A stretch of DNA of 64,000 nt, from positions 40,161-104,160 of the forward strand of contig CALMZV010000100.1 of assembly GCA_937870755.1 (NCBI GenBank), written 5' to 3'. This stretch comes from an uncultured Methylocystaceae bacterium. Lineage in GTDB: Bacteria; Pseudomonadota; Alphaproteobacteria; Rhizobiales; Beijerinckiaceae. The position numbers and the translations under genes were made by a program. This document shows, piece by piece, positions 49,333 to 58,680 of the stretch (the first letter of the stretch is position 1; every line of letters starts with the position of its first letter). The notes under the pieces are model-generated. The model was given only the letters and a program-made list of their open reading frames with translations, did not search any database and had not been told where the DNA came from.

Positions 49333-49591
49333 ATTTCTTGCTTTCGCCGCCGCCCTGCTCGCCACTGCGCCGGCGATGGCCGACGAGTGCGACCGCATCA
49401 AGGACGCGGATGCGTTCAACCGTTGCCTGGCGGGTCTCGGCCCCGTGCGCGGCGCGCGGCGCGCCACGGGCGCGCCCCCGCCACCGGCCGCGCGCGGCCG
49501 CGGCCGACGGTTCCGGCGCGCGGCGCCCTCCCCCTTCGGCGGCGCGCCCGGCGGGCGCAAACGGTGGATATTCGCGCCGAAGTCGAACTAG
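49313..49591 (+). CDS. small exported Arg/Pro-rich protein with RR signal
   Basis: Encodes 92 residues overlapping the previous gene by 20 bases in another frame. The N terminus SRREFLAFAAALLATAPAMA resembles a twin-arginine signal peptide. The mature part has two cysteines (DECDRIKDADAFNRCLAG) followed by a basic, low-complexity Arg/Pro/Gly tail. The cysteine-containing segment with its DAFNRC spacing suggests a small conserved unit, but I do not know the family. It converges with the MFS gene. Confidence 0.6.
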   Translation: MARSRREFLAFAAALLATAPAMADECDRIKDADAFNRCLAGLGPVRGARRATGAPPPPAARGRGRRFRRAAPSPFGGAPGGRKRWIFAPKSN

Positions 49592-49597
49592 CGACCT

Positions 49598-50815
49598 TCA
49601 ACCCTTCGGGCGCGCCATCCGCATGGCCCACGCCAGACCGGCCAGCGAGAAAGCCGCGAACGCCGCGCCGGCGAGAAACGTCGCCTTCGGTCCGACCGCG
49701 TCCCACAGGCCGCCGGCGATGAGGCTCGCCGCCAGCAGAGCGAAACCCGTCGCCACGTTGAAAACGCCGAACGCGGTCCCGCGCAGCGTCGGCGGCGCGT
49801 GATCGGCGACCAGCGCCGACAGAAGCCCCTGCGTGAACGCCATGTGCAGTCCCCATAGCGCGGCGCCGAGCGCCAGCCCCCAGACAGACGCACTGAAGGC
49901 GAGCGCGACATCGGCGGCGACCAGCAGCGCGACGCCGAAGAGCAGCACGCGCGGGCGCGCACCATCCCCATCCGACCACGCGCCAACGGGATAGGCGGTG
50001 GCCGCATAGACGAGGTTCATCAGCACGAGCGCGACCGGCGCGATGTAGGCCGGCAGTCCGACATGCTGCGCCTTCAGCAGCAGAAACGCTTCGCTGAACC
50101 GCGCGAGCGTGAGCGCGGACGCGACCGCCACCACGATCCAGTACGCGCGCGGCAGGCGCGCGATCTCGACGCTGCGCAAGGGAAAGCGCGCGGGCCTGCG
50201 CACGGCCCCCGGCGGCTCCTTCACCACGAACGCCATGACCGCAAACGACACGAAGGCCGGCGCCACGGCGAGCCAGAACACGAACGCATAATCGCCGGCC
50301 GTGGCCGCCAGAGCGACCATCGCCACGAGAGGGCCCGCGACGGCGCCGATGGTGTCGAGCGCCTGCCGCAAACCGAAACTCGCGCCGCGCTGGTCGGACG
50401 GCGTGATGTCCGCGATCAGCGCATCGCGTGGCGCGCCGCGAATTCCCTTGCCGACGCGATCGAGAAAGCGCGCGCCGACGATCCAGCCGAGCGAGGGGGC
50501 AAGCGGAAAAACCGGCTTGGTGAACGCCGCAAGTCCGTAGCCGAGCGCGGCCGGCAGCTTGCGCCTGCCGAAGAAGTCCGACAGCGCGCCCGAGAACACC
50601 TTGACGAAGGCGGCGGTCGCTTCCGCCACACCCTCGATGGCGCCGACGACGAGCGCGGAGGCGCCGAAGGCCGACACCAGATAGAGCGGCAGGACGGCGT
50701 GGATCATTTCCGACGACACGTCCATGAACATCGACACGAAGCCGAGCGTCCACACGCCGCGCGGCACATCGCGCCAGGCCGCGCGTCCGTTCTGTCCCAT
50801 CGTCCCGTTACTCAT
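49598..50815 (-). CDS. MFS transporter
   Basis: Major facilitator protein of 405 residues with about 12 hydrophobic segments. The loop 2-3 signature appears as FFGRRKLPAALGYGLAA, and GARFLDRVGKGIRGAPRDAL is the motif often seen in a multidrug/efflux subgroup. The N-terminal part begins TLGFVSMFMDVSSEMI. It lies seven bases downstream of chrA on the same strand, so the two are likely cotranscribed, but its substrate is unknown. Confidence 0.88.
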   Translation of the reverse strand: MSNGTMGQNGRAAWRDVPRGVWTLGFVSMFMDVSSEMIHAVLPLYLVSAFGASALVVGAIEGVAEATAAFVKVFSGALSDFFGRRKLPAALGYGLAAFTKPVFPLAPSLGWIVGARFLDRVGKGIRGAPRDALIADITPSDQRGASFGLRQALDTIGAVAGPLVAMVALAATAGDYAFVFWLAVAPAFVSFAVMAFVVKEPPGAVRRPARFPLRSVEIARLPRAYWIVVAVASALTLARFSEAFLLLKAQHVGLPAYIAPVALVLMNLVYAATAYPVGAWSDGDGARPRVLLFGVALLVAADVALAFSASVWGLALGAALWGLHMAFTQGLLSALVADHAPPTLRGTAFGVFNVATGFALLAASLIAGGLWDAVGPKATFLAGAAFAAFSLAGLAWAMRMARPKG

Positions 50816-50822
50816 GAGCGCA

Positions 50823-52187
50823 TCATATCATGCGTAGCGCGACGCCGATCGCGCCGGCGAGCGTCAGCACGGGCACGATCCCCAGCTTCAGACGAAACAG
50901 CGCATAGGCCGCGAGCGCCGCCAGCGCCGCCGCGCGCGGATCGAACGCGGCGATGTCGGGAACGGTCGCGCGCAACGGCCCCCATTCCACCACGTTCGTG
51001 CGCGCGAAGAACACATGCAGCGCGAACCAGAGCGCGAGATTTGCGATGACGCCGACGACCGCCGCCGAAATGGCCGCCAGCGCGCCGGACAGCGCGCGGT
51101 TGGCGCGCAGTTTCTCGACATGCGGCGCGCCGAGAAAGATCCAGAGGAAACACGGAACGAACGTCACCCAGGTGGTGAGCGCCGCGCCGATCACGCCGCT
51201 CGCGAGCGGCGAAATGTCCGGCGGCGCGCGGAACGCCGCGAGAAAGCCGACATAAGTGAGCACGAGGATGAGCGGGCCCGGCGTCGTCTCCGCCATCGCC
51301 AGACCGTCGAGCATTTCGCCGGGCTTCAACCAGCCGAGATCCTCCACCGCCTGCTGCGCGACATAGGACAGAACCGCATAGGCGCCGCCGAACGTCACCA
51401 CCGCCATCTTGGAAAAGAAGGCGGCGATGGGCATGAATACGCTGTCGCGGCCGAAGACGAGCGCCAGCAGCGCGACCGGCGCGATCCACAACGCGCCCCA
51501 GACCGCCATCGTGCGCGCGGCGTAGGCGAACCCCGGCGCCGTTTCCGGCGCCGGCAATTGCAGGAACGGCCCGTCGGTCGGTGTTGCGCCGTGGCCCGCG
51601 CCGGCGAACAGATCGGGGCGCGCACGGGCGACGAAAAAACCGACGAGCCCCGCGATCAGCACGACAAGCGGAAACGGCGCATCGAACAGGAACAGGGCGA
51701 CGAACGCGATGGCCGCGAGCGCGACCATGAAACCGTTGCGCAGCGCGCGCTGGCCGACCCGCACCAACGCATCCGCCACGATGGCGAGCACGGCGCATTT
51801 CAGGCCGAAGAACAGGCCCGTCGTCAGCTGCGCGTTCTGCGTGAGCGCATAGAACGCGCTCAGCGCCAGAATGACCACGAAGCCCGGCAGGACGAACAGC
51901 GTTCCCGCCACGATCCCGCCGCGCGCGCCGAACATCAGCCAGCCGCAATAGGCCGCGAGCTGCTGCGCTTCCGGTCCCGGCAGCAGCATGCAGAAATTGA
52001 GAGCATGCAGAAACCGCTCTTCGGAAATCCAGCGCTTTTCCTCCACCAGCACCCGATGCATCAGCGCGATCTGTCCGGCGGGGCCGCCGAAACTGAGAAC
52101 GCCGATGCGCGCGAAGGTGCGGAAGAATTCGCCGAACGCGGGAAAGGCGACTGCGCCCTGCCCCGCGCGACCATCCGTCGCGCGCAT
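50823..52187 (-). CDS. chrA: chromate transporter ChrA
   Basis: Inner-membrane CHR-superfamily protein of 454 residues with the two homologous halves of long-chain ChrA. Signature pieces are FARIGVLSFGGPAGQIALMH and MLLPGPEAQQLAAYCGW in the first half, and MAVVTFGGAYAVLSYVAQQAV with ETTPGPLILVLTYVGFLAAF in the second. It exports chromate, possibly by using the sulfate-like path. The ATG at 52187 shares one base with the stop of a 38-codon upstream ORF (TGATG). No chrB regulator is present. Confidence 0.94.
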   Translation of the reverse strand: MRATDGRAGQGAVAFPAFGEFFRTFARIGVLSFGGPAGQIALMHRVLVEEKRWISEERFLHALNFCMLLPGPEAQQLAAYCGWLMFGARGGIVAGTLFVLPGFVVILALSAFYALTQNAQLTTGLFFGLKCAVLAIVADALVRVGQRALRNGFMVALAAIAFVALFLFDAPFPLVVLIAGLVGFFVARARPDLFAGAGHGATPTDGPFLQLPAPETAPGFAYAARTMAVWGALWIAPVALLALVFGRDSVFMPIAAFFSKMAVVTFGGAYAVLSYVAQQAVEDLGWLKPGEMLDGLAMAETTPGPLILVLTYVGFLAAFRAPPDISPLASGVIGAALTTWVTFVPCFLWIFLGAPHVEKLRANRALSGALAAISAAVVGVIANLALWFALHVFFARTNVVEWGPLRATVPDIAAFDPRAAALAALAAYALFRLKLGIVPVLTLAGAIGVALRMI

Positions 52188-52303
52188 CAGGCCGCGCCTC
52201 CGGCAGGCGGCTGCGGCGCGTGCTGGGCGCACGCGTCGGGCCAATCCGTCAGACCGGCAGAGCGGGCGAACCGGCTCGCGGCGATACCGGGGGTGGAAGT
52301 CAT
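52187..52303 (-). CDS. 38-residue upstream ORF translationally coupled to chrA
   Basis: Begins MTSTPGIAASRFARSAGLTD and ends in an Ala/Gly/Pro-rich tail. It has a very strong ribosome site, AGGGAGGG, seven bases before the ATG, while chrA itself has none. Its stop overlaps the chrA ATG, so ribosomes must finish this ORF to start chrA. It has no membrane or signal features. A leader peptide role is likely; a small stand-alone protein is less so. Confidence 0.6.
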   Translation of the reverse strand: MTSTPGIAASRFARSAGLTDWPDACAQHAPQPPAGGAA

Positions 52304-52382
52304 CAGCGTCCCTCCCTGTGGACAGGCGAGGCACGCGAACTTTGGGCTGACGCCTCACGGGGACGTCGCGAGAGACCCCATG
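52304..52382 (-). promoter_or_regulatory. structured leader RNA of the chrA operon
   Basis: The minus-strand leader between the likely start site and the upstream ORF contains the hairpin CTCGCG-ACGTCCC-CGTGAG (52354-52372). Its loop CGTCCC is complementary to GGGACG within the ribosome site (52307-52312), giving a possible pseudoknot hiding the SD. An alternative pairing GCGTC/GACGC is also possible. This arrangement looks like a riboswitch or other translational control element. I cannot assign it to a known class; structured RNA families upstream of chromate-transport genes have been described and should be compared. Confidence 0.5.
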
Positions 52383-52388
52383 GACCGC

Positions 52389-52417
52389 ATAACTGCATCG
52401 CGCCCGGCGCCTGTCAA
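52389..52417 (-). promoter_or_regulatory. sigma-70 promoter of the chrA operon
   Basis: Minus strand TTGACA (52412-52417, consensus), 17-base spacer, AGTTAT (52389-52394). The start site should be near 52382, giving a leader of about 80 bases. Confidence 0.7.
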
Positions 52418-52431
52418 GCCGCCAGCGTCGC

Positions 52432-52460
52432 TTGACGAATGCGAGGGCCGTTCATACGTT
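52432..52460 (+). promoter_or_regulatory. sigma-70 promoter of trxA
   Basis: TTGACG (52432-52437), 17-base spacer, TACGTT (52455-52460), about 40 bases before the trxA ATG and divergent from the chrA promoter, whose -35 lies only 14 bases away. Confidence 0.65.
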
Positions 52461-52501
52461 TACGGCCGATTTTGCGGAATCGTTCCGCATGTGAGGCTTT
52501 C

Positions 52502-52822
52502 ATGTCCACCGCCAAAGTCACCGACGCCAGTTTCGAAGCCGACGTACTCAAGTCATCCGAGCCGGTCGTCGTCGATTTCTGGGCCGAATGGTGCGGCCCC
52601 TGCAAGATGATCGGCCCGTCGCTCGAAGAAATCGCGACCGAGATGAAGGGCAAGGTGAAGATCGCCAAGGTCAATGTCGACGAGAATCCCGGTGTCGCCG
52701 GCAAGCTCGGCATTCGCTCCATTCCCACGCTCATGCTGTTCAAGGATGGCAAGCTCGCGGCCCAGAAAGTGGGCGCGGCGCCGAAGGGCGAGTTGATCAA
52801 GTGGATCAACGCGTCGGTCTGA
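52502..52822 (+). CDS. trxA: thioredoxin
   Basis: Cytosolic thioredoxin of 106 residues. Active site is [14 protein letters not shown], and the cis-proline loop is [13 protein letters not shown]. Start ATG at 52502 gives [16 protein letters not shown]; a frame upstream of it lies in the promoter and is not used. Expression from its own promoter with a strong terminator, facing folC. Confidence 0.98.
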   Translation: MSTAKVTDASFEADVLKSSEPVVVDFWAEWCGPCKMIGPSLEEIATEMKGKVKIAKVNVDENPGVAGKLGIRSIPTLMLFKDGKLAAQKVGAAPKGELIKWINASV

Positions 52823-52845
52823 CGCCCGATCCTGGCGCGACCCGA

Positions 52846-52872
52846 GGGCCGGCCCGCCGGCCCTTATTTCTT
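52846..52872 (+). terminator. terminator of trxA
   Basis: GGGCCGGC-CC-GCCGGCCC, a near perfect palindrome of 8-bp arms, is followed by TTATTTCTT. It lies between the trxA stop and the convergent end of folC. Confidence 0.85.
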
Positions 52873-52883
52873 GCCTTCTCGCC

Positions 52884-54206
52884 TCAGCCTGGCGTGTTCG
52901 CGCTGTCGAGCGCGAGCGCCGCGCCTGCGAGGTAGAGCGAGCCGCAGACGAGAATGCGCGGCGGCCTGGGCCAATCGCGCGCGGCGATGAGCCGCAAAGC
53001 GCCCGCCACATCCGGCGCCTGGCTCGCGGCGAACCCCAGCGCGCGCGCGACGCCCGCCACATCCGCCGGCGCGCGGCCATAGTGATCGCCCTCCACCGGC
53101 ACGGCCACCACCTCGCAAGCGAGCCCGGAGAAATGCGCCAGAAAGCCGCGCGCATCCTTGCTTGCGAGCAATCCGCACACGAGCACGAGCGGCGCGCTCG
53201 CGCGTTCCTCGAACTCCGCCATCGCGGCGGCGACGGCGCGCGCGCCGTCCTCGTTATGGCCGCCGTCGAGCCACAGATCGGCGCCCGGCGGCGCCATGTC
53301 CTTCAACCTGCCCTTCGTCAGATGCTGCAACCGCGCGGGCCACACGACGGCGCCCATGCCGTCCTCGAACGCGTGCGCCGGCAGATGCGGCGCCACGCGC
53401 CGCAGCGTGGCGATGGCGGTCGCCGCGTTCTCGTACTGATGCGCGCCGGCAAGACGCGGCGCGGGCAGATCGAGCAGGCCCGCCTCGTCTTCGTAGACGA
53501 GACGACCGCGCTCGGCGCGCACGAAGAAATCGCGATCGGCGACGATGCGGGGGGCGCCTGCGCGCGCGGCCTCGCGCTCCAGCACGGCGCGCGGCCCGTC
53601 CGTCTGGAAACCGATGATCGCCGGCGCGCCGCGCTTGAAGACGCCCGCCTTCTCGCGCGCGATCCGCTCCACCGTGTCGCCGAGAAATTCCGCATGGTCG
53701 ATCGAAACCGGCGTGACGACGGTCGCAGCCGGCGCGGCGACGACGTTGGTGGCGTCCACGCGCCCGCCGAGCCCGGTCTCGAGCAACAGCCAGTCAGCGG
53801 GCGTCTGCGCGAACAGATGGAACGCGGCCGCCGTCGTGATCTCGAAGAAGGTGATCGTCTCGCCCGCATTGACGCGTTCGCAATGTTCGAGCGCGGCGAT
53901 CAGCGCGGCGTCGTCCACGAGGCGGCCGGCGATACGGATGCGCTCGTTGAAACGCACGAGATGCGGCGAGGTGTAGACATGCGCGCTCTGGCCCGCGCGC
54001 TCCACAATGGCGCGCAGAAAGGCGACGGTGGAGCCTTTGCCGTTGGTGCCGGCGACGTGAATGGTCGGCGGCAGGCGCCGCTGCGGAGACCCGAGCGCCG
54101 CGAGCAGGCGCTCGATGCGTTCGAGCGACAGATCGATCTTGCGCGGATGCAATTCGAGCAACCGCGCAAGAACAGCGTCGAGCCGCACGCTCGTTTGCCA
54201 TGTCAT
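52884..54206 (-). CDS. folC: bifunctional folylpolyglutamate synthase / dihydrofolate synthase
   Basis: Adds glutamate to folates and dihydropteroate, 440 residues. The Mur-ligase-type ATP site is IHVAGTNGKGSTVAFLRAI; further motifs are TSPHLVRFNERIRI, FFEITTAAAFHLFAQ, LETGLGGRVDATNVV, SIDHAEFLGDT and the C-terminal LDGGHNEDGARA. Four bases separate it from accD, so the two are in one operon, the usual accD-folC pair. Confidence 0.97.
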   Translation of the reverse strand: MTWQTSVRLDAVLARLLELHPRKIDLSLERIERLLAALGSPQRRLPPTIHVAGTNGKGSTVAFLRAIVERAGQSAHVYTSPHLVRFNERIRIAGRLVDDAALIAALEHCERVNAGETITFFEITTAAAFHLFAQTPADWLLLETGLGGRVDATNVVAAPAATVVTPVSIDHAEFLGDTVERIAREKAGVFKRGAPAIIGFQTDGPRAVLEREAARAGAPRIVADRDFFVRAERGRLVYEDEAGLLDLPAPRLAGAHQYENAATAIATLRRVAPHLPAHAFEDGMGAVVWPARLQHLTKGRLKDMAPPGADLWLDGGHNEDGARAVAAAMAEFEERASAPLVLVCGLLASKDARGFLAHFSGLACEVVAVPVEGDHYGRAPADVAGVARALGFAASQAPDVAGALRLIAARDWPRPPRILVCGSLYLAGAALALDSANTPG

Positions 54207-54210
54207 CGGG

Positions 54211-55089
54211 TCAGGCGGCGTCCTCGACGCGCTTTTCGGCGCCGGGCCGCCGCGTGAGCAGGCGGCAGACGCGGGCCAGCGTCGCGCGCATGTCGGCGCG
54301 CGGCACGACCATGTCGATCATGCCGTGGTCGCGCAGATATTCGGCGCGCTGGAAACCGTCCGGCAGTTTCTCGCGGATCGTCTGTTCGATGACGCGCGCG
54401 CCGGCGAAGCCGATGACGGCGCCGGGCTCGGCGATCTGCACATCGCCGAGCATGGCGTAGGAAGCCGTCACACCGCCGGTCGTCGGATTGGTGAGCACCA
54501 CGATATAGGGCAGTCTGGCCGCGCGCAGGCGCTGCACGGCCACCGTCGTGCGCGGCATCTGCATCAGCGAGAACATGCCCTCCTGCATGCGCGCGCCGCC
54601 GGAGGCGGTGAAGATGACGAACGGCGTCTTGCGCTCGACGGCGGCCGTCATGCCGGCGATGATCGCCTCGCCCGCCGCCATGCCGAGCGAGCCGCCCATG
54701 AACTCGAAATCCTGCACGGCGGCGACAATGTCCTGAGTTTCGAGTTTGCCGACGGCGAGCCGCACGGCGTCGGCCGCGCCGGTCTTGGCCTTGCTATCCT
54801 TCAGGCGATCCGTATAGCGCTTCATGTCGCGGAACTTCAGCGGATCGACCGGGGCCTCCGGCGTCGGCAGATTTTCGAATGCGCCGTCATCGAACAGATT
54901 GGCCAGACGCGCCTGCGCCGGCATCTTCATGTGATAGCCGGAGCCGGGCACGACCCAGAGATTGGATTCGAGATCCTTGTGAAAGACCAGTTCGCCGCTG
55001 TCGGGGCATTTCACCCAGAGATTCTCGGGCGTGTCGCGCCGAAGCATCGAGCGGATTTTCGGCGGAACGACGTTGGATATCCAGTTCAT
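54211..55089 (-). CDS. accD: acetyl-CoA carboxylase carboxyltransferase subunit beta
   Basis: Makes malonyl-CoA with AccA, first step of fatty-acid synthesis, 292 residues. The carboxyltransferase core has [35 protein letters not shown] and [18 protein letters not shown]. The N-terminal zinc finger is decayed: of the four cysteines only Cys28 (VKCPDSGE) remains; positions expected to be cysteine are Ser31, Val47 and Ser50 (VVPGSGYHM). I recall the same loss in other Hyphomicrobiales, so this is probably a lineage trait and not a defect. Confidence 0.96.
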   Translation of the reverse strand: MNWISNVVPPKIRSMLRRDTPENLWVKCPDSGELVFHKDLESNLWVVPGSGYHMKMPAQARLANLFDDGAFENLPTPEAPVDPLKFRDMKRYTDRLKDSKAKTGAADAVRLAVGKLETQDIVAAVQDFEFMGGSLGMAAGEAIIAGMTAAVERKTPFVIFTASGGARMQEGMFSLMQMPRTTVAVQRLRAARLPYIVVLTNPTTGGVTASYAMLGDVQIAEPGAVIGFAGARVIEQTIREKLPDGFQRAEYLRDHGMIDMVVPRADMRATLARVCRLLTRRPGAEKRVEDAA

Positions 55090-55134
55090 CTGCGACCTCG
55101 GATATTTCCCTCCCCCGCTCGCGCGGAGAGGCGA

Positions 55135-55962
55135 TCAGTTGCGTGCGGCGCGCGCGCCGGCCGCCAGTTCGCCGACGAGCGCGGCGACTTTCGTCACCGT
55201 GTCAGCGCCCGCGCGATCTTGCGCATCGAGCGTCGATTTCAAGGCGTCGACCAGCGCGGTGCCGACGACGACGCCGTCCGCCTGGCCGCCGATGGCGCGC
55301 GCATTGTCCGCGGTCTTGACGCCGAACCCGACCGCCACCGGCAATTGCGTATGCCCCTTGATGCGCGCGACCGCATCCGACACGCGCGAATAATCGGCGA
55401 TGGCCGCGCCCGTCACGCCGGTCAGCGATACGTAATAGACGAAGCCCGACGTGTTTTCGAGCACGCGCGGCAGGCGCCTGTCGTCGGTCGTCGGCGTGGC
55501 CAGACGGATGAAGTTCAGACCCGCCGCCAGCGCGGGCTTGCACAATTCGTCGTCTTCCTCCGGCGGCAGGTCGACCACGATCAATCCATCGACGCCCGCC
55601 GCTTTCGCGGTCGCCAGAAACCGGTCCACGCCGAACACATAGATGGGATTGTAATAGCCCATCAGCACGATCGGCGTGTCGTGGTCGTGCTTGCGGAAGT
55701 CGGCGACCAGGCCGAGCGTCTTCTGCAGCGTCATGCCCGCTTTCAGCGCGCGCAGGCCGGCGGCCTGAATCGAGGGGCCGTCGGCCATCGGATCGGTGAA
55801 CGGCATGCCGACCTCGATCACGTCGGCGCCCGCCTTCGGCAACGCGCGCAAAATGTCGAGCGAGGTGGCGGGATCGGGATCGCCCGCCATCAGGAACGTG
55901 ACGAGCGCGGCGCGGTTTTCCCTTGAGAGCGTGGCGAAACGACGGTCGATGCGCGTGGTCAT
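55135..55962 (-). CDS. trpA: tryptophan synthase alpha subunit
   Basis: Cleaves indole-3-glycerol phosphate, passing indole to TrpB; 275 residues. Motifs are [31 protein letters not shown] with the catalytic Glu/Asp region, [12 protein letters not shown], and [14 protein letters not shown]. Nine bases downstream of trpB. The C-terminal phosphate site [15 protein letters not shown] is present. Confidence 0.98.
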   Translation of the reverse strand: MTTRIDRRFATLSRENRAALVTFLMAGDPDPATSLDILRALPKAGADVIEVGMPFTDPMADGPSIQAAGLRALKAGMTLQKTLGLVADFRKHDHDTPIVLMGYYNPIYVFGVDRFLATAKAAGVDGLIVVDLPPEEDDELCKPALAAGLNFIRLATPTTDDRRLPRVLENTSGFVYYVSLTGVTGAAIADYSRVSDAVARIKGHTQLPVAVGFGVKTADNARAIGGQADGVVVGTALVDALKSTLDAQDRAGADTVTKVAALVGELAAGARAARN

Positions 55963-55971
55963 GGTCCGCCT

Positions 55972-57192
55972 TCAGATCTTCACGCCGAGATGATCGGCGA
56001 CCGCGAAAATGTCCTTGTCGCCGCGCCCGCACAAATTCATCACCATGAGATGGTCGCGCGGCAGTCTGGGCGCAAGCTCGATGACTTTGGCCAGCGCGTG
56101 CGCGGGCTCGAGCGCGGGGATGATGCCTTCGAGTTTCGAGCAGAGCTGGAACGCGTCGAGCGCCTCCCTGTCGGTGGCCGACAGATAGGTCACGCGGCCG
56201 ATGTCGCGCAGCCACGCATGTTCCGGACCGATGCCCGGATAGTCGAGCCCGGCGGAAATGGAATGGCCTTCGAGAATCTGCCCGTCGTCGTCCATCAGCA
56301 GATAGGTGCGATTGCCGTGCAGCACGCCCGGGCGCCCGCCCGCGAGCGAGGCCGCGTGGCCGTTCTCGACCTCCAGCCCGTAGCCCGCCGCCTCCACGCC
56401 GTAGATGGCGACGTCCTTGTCGTCGAGAAACGGGTGGAACAGGCCGATGGCGTTGGAGCCGCCGCCGATCGCCGCCACCAGCGAATCCGGCAGCCGGCCT
56501 TCCGCCTGCAGCATCTGCGCGCGCGCTTCCTCGCCGATCACGCACTGGAAATCGCGCACCATCGCCGGATAGGGATGCGGGCCGGCGGCCGTGCCGATGC
56601 AGTAGAACGTGTCCGCGACGTTCGTCACCCAGTCGCGCAGCGCCTCGTTCATCGCGTCCTTCAGCGTGCGCGCGCCCGATCGCACCGGCACAACCTTGGC
56701 GCCCAGCATGTTCATGCGGAACACGTTCGGCTTCTGCCGCTCGACATCGACCGCGCCCATGTAGACCACGCATTCGAGACCGAACCGCGCGCAGGCGGTG
56801 GCGGTGGCCACGCCATGCTGGCCGGCGCCCGTCTCGGCGATGATGCGCTTCTTGCCCATGCGGCGGGCGAGCAGAATCTGGCCCAGCACGTTGTTGATCT
56901 TGTGCGCGCCGGTGTGGTTCAGTTCGTCGCGCTTGAAGTAGATTTTCGCGCCGCCGAGATGTTCGGTCATGCGCTCGGCGAAATAGAGCGGACTCGGGCG
57001 GCCGACATAATGTTTCAGCAGGCCGTCGAGTTCGGCGCGGAAGGCGGGATCGGTCCTGGCCTGCGCGTAGGCGCGCTCCAGATCGAGGATCAGCGGCATC
57101 AGCGTCTCGGCCACGAACCGCCCGCCGAACAGGCCGAAACGACCGCGCTCGTCCGGCCCGTTGCGCAGGGAATTGGGAGCCTGTTGGTTCAA
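55972..57192 (-). CDS. trpB: tryptophan synthase beta subunit
   Basis: PLP enzyme that condenses indole and serine to tryptophan, 406 residues. The PLP lysine is in [14 protein letters not shown]; the substrate region is [18 protein letters not shown], and the phosphate cradle is [15 protein letters not shown]. It belongs to the TrpB1 type (TrpA partner encoded next door). Part of the trpFBA block. Confidence 0.98.
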   Translation of the reverse strand: MNQQAPNSLRNGPDERGRFGLFGGRFVAETLMPLILDLERAYAQARTDPAFRAELDGLLKHYVGRPSPLYFAERMTEHLGGAKIYFKRDELNHTGAHKINNVLGQILLARRMGKKRIIAETGAGQHGVATATACARFGLECVVYMGAVDVERQKPNVFRMNMLGAKVVPVRSGARTLKDAMNEALRDWVTNVADTFYCIGTAAGPHPYPAMVRDFQCVIGEEARAQMLQAEGRLPDSLVAAIGGGSNAIGLFHPFLDDKDVAIYGVEAAGYGLEVENGHAASLAGGRPGVLHGNRTYLLMDDDGQILEGHSISAGLDYPGIGPEHAWLRDIGRVTYLSATDREALDAFQLCSKLEGIIPALEPAHALAKVIELAPRLPRDHLMVMNLCGRGDKDIFAVADHLGVKI

Positions 57193-57234
57193 AATCCGAG
57201 CCTCGTGCGTGCGCCCCGAACAGCGCGCCCCCTC

Positions 57235-57903
57235 TTAACCCTTCCGGGAACGCGAGGAAAGCGCGCGCGCGGCGGCGATGAAGGCGCGGATCAGCGCGGC
57301 GTCCTTCACACCCGGCGCGCGTTCCACGCCCGACGACACATCGACGCCCGGCGCGCCAGTGGCCGCCAGCGCTGCGCCCACATTTTCCGGCGTCAGCCCG
57401 CCCGACAGGAGCCAGGGCGCCGGCGCGCGCCAGTTTTCGACAATCGTCCAGTCGAAGGTCGCGCCGAGGCCGCCGGGGCGCGTGGCCTGCGGCGGCGGCC
57501 TGGCGTCGAGCAGCAGATAATCGACATGCGCCGCGAAGGCGCCCGCCGCGTCGAGATCGGCGCGCGTGGCGACGCCGAGCGCCCTGACGAGCGGAAGGCC
57601 GAACCGCGCGCGAATGGCGGCCGCGCGCGCCGGAGTCTCCCTGCCGTGCAGTTGCAGGAGGTCAGGCGAAAGACGATCGACAATGGATGCGATGGCGGCG
57701 TCGTCCGCATCGACCACGAGCGCGACCTTGCGCGCACGCCCCTCCACGCGCGCGGCAAGATCGCGCGCGGCGGCGAGCGACACATGGCGCGGGCTTTTCT
57801 CGAAAAGCACGAAACCGACCATGTCGGCGCCGGCGTCGAGGGCGACGTCGAGGGTGGCGGGCTCGCTCAGCCCGCAGATCTTGACGACGATCTCGTGCGC
57901 CAT
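57235..57903 (-). CDS. trpF: phosphoribosylanthranilate isomerase
   Basis: Third step of tryptophan synthesis, 222 residues. Motifs are VKICGLSEPATLDVAL with the catalytic Cys, ADMVGFVLFEKSPRHV, LLQLHGRETPAR, and the phosphate end GVDVSSGVERAPGVKD with the catalytic Asp. The ATG at 57903 was chosen because translation further upstream runs through the lapA gene in another frame. Eight bases separate it from lapA. Confidence 0.96.
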   Translation of the reverse strand: MAHEIVVKICGLSEPATLDVALDAGADMVGFVLFEKSPRHVSLAAARDLAARVEGRARKVALVVDADDAAIASIVDRLSPDLLQLHGRETPARAAAIRARFGLPLVRALGVATRADLDAAGAFAAHVDYLLLDARPPPQATRPGGLGATFDWTIVENWRAPAPWLLSGGLTPENVGAALAATGAPGVDVSSGVERAPGVKDAALIRAFIAAARALSSRSRKG

Positions 57904-57911
57904 GCGAAGCG

Positions 57912-58268
57912 TCAGGCGGCGTCGCGCCGCGACATGAGGCCGGGCAGCAGCGCGCGCGGCGCCTCGGGCTGGGCGGCGCGCAGTTTCTCCGCTTCCATGC
58001 GCGCGCGCTCGGCCGTCGCATGCGCCTCGCGCGCGGCCTTGCGATAACGGCCCTGGCTCAGCCATACCGCCGCACCGCCCGCCAGAACGCCGGCGAGCGC
58101 GGCCAGAAACTGCACCAGGAACAACGGCGCCGTGATCGACGGTCCCTGTATGTCGTTGCCGGGAAACGGGTCCAGCGACACCGTGACCATGTGGCGGTTG
58201 GCCACCGCGAACAGCACGATCACCAGCGCGACCGGCAGCACGACGAAAAGGCGGACCAGCGTCTTCAT
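57912..58268 (-). CDS. lapA: LapA-domain membrane protein (lipopolysaccharide assembly protein A type)
   Basis: Small inner-membrane protein of 118 residues with two transmembrane segments (VRLFVVLPVALVIVLFAVA and APLFLVQFLAALAGVLAGG) and a cytosolic helical tail. The motif NRHMVTVSLDPFPGND is the usual LapA-domain linker. In E. coli, LapA with LapB tunes LpxC turnover and LPS amount. The position between ihfB and trpF is conserved in the order. Confidence 0.9.
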   Translation of the reverse strand: MKTLVRLFVVLPVALVIVLFAVANRHMVTVSLDPFPGNDIQGPSITAPLFLVQFLAALAGVLAGGAAVWLSQGRYRKAAREAHATAERARMEAEKLRAAQPEAPRALLPGLMSRRDAA

Positions 58269-58317
58269 GAGAAAAACCTCGCGCCTTCGAAAAGGCCAAG
58301 CCCCTTGCGCCGGTCGT

Positions 58318-58605
<288 letters not shown>

Positions 58606-58680
58606 GTTGAGGCCCCAGCTTTCTCTAAGTAAGCCACGAACTTCGTTCGTCCGGACGGCGTCAAGCCCCCACCGCCCCGA

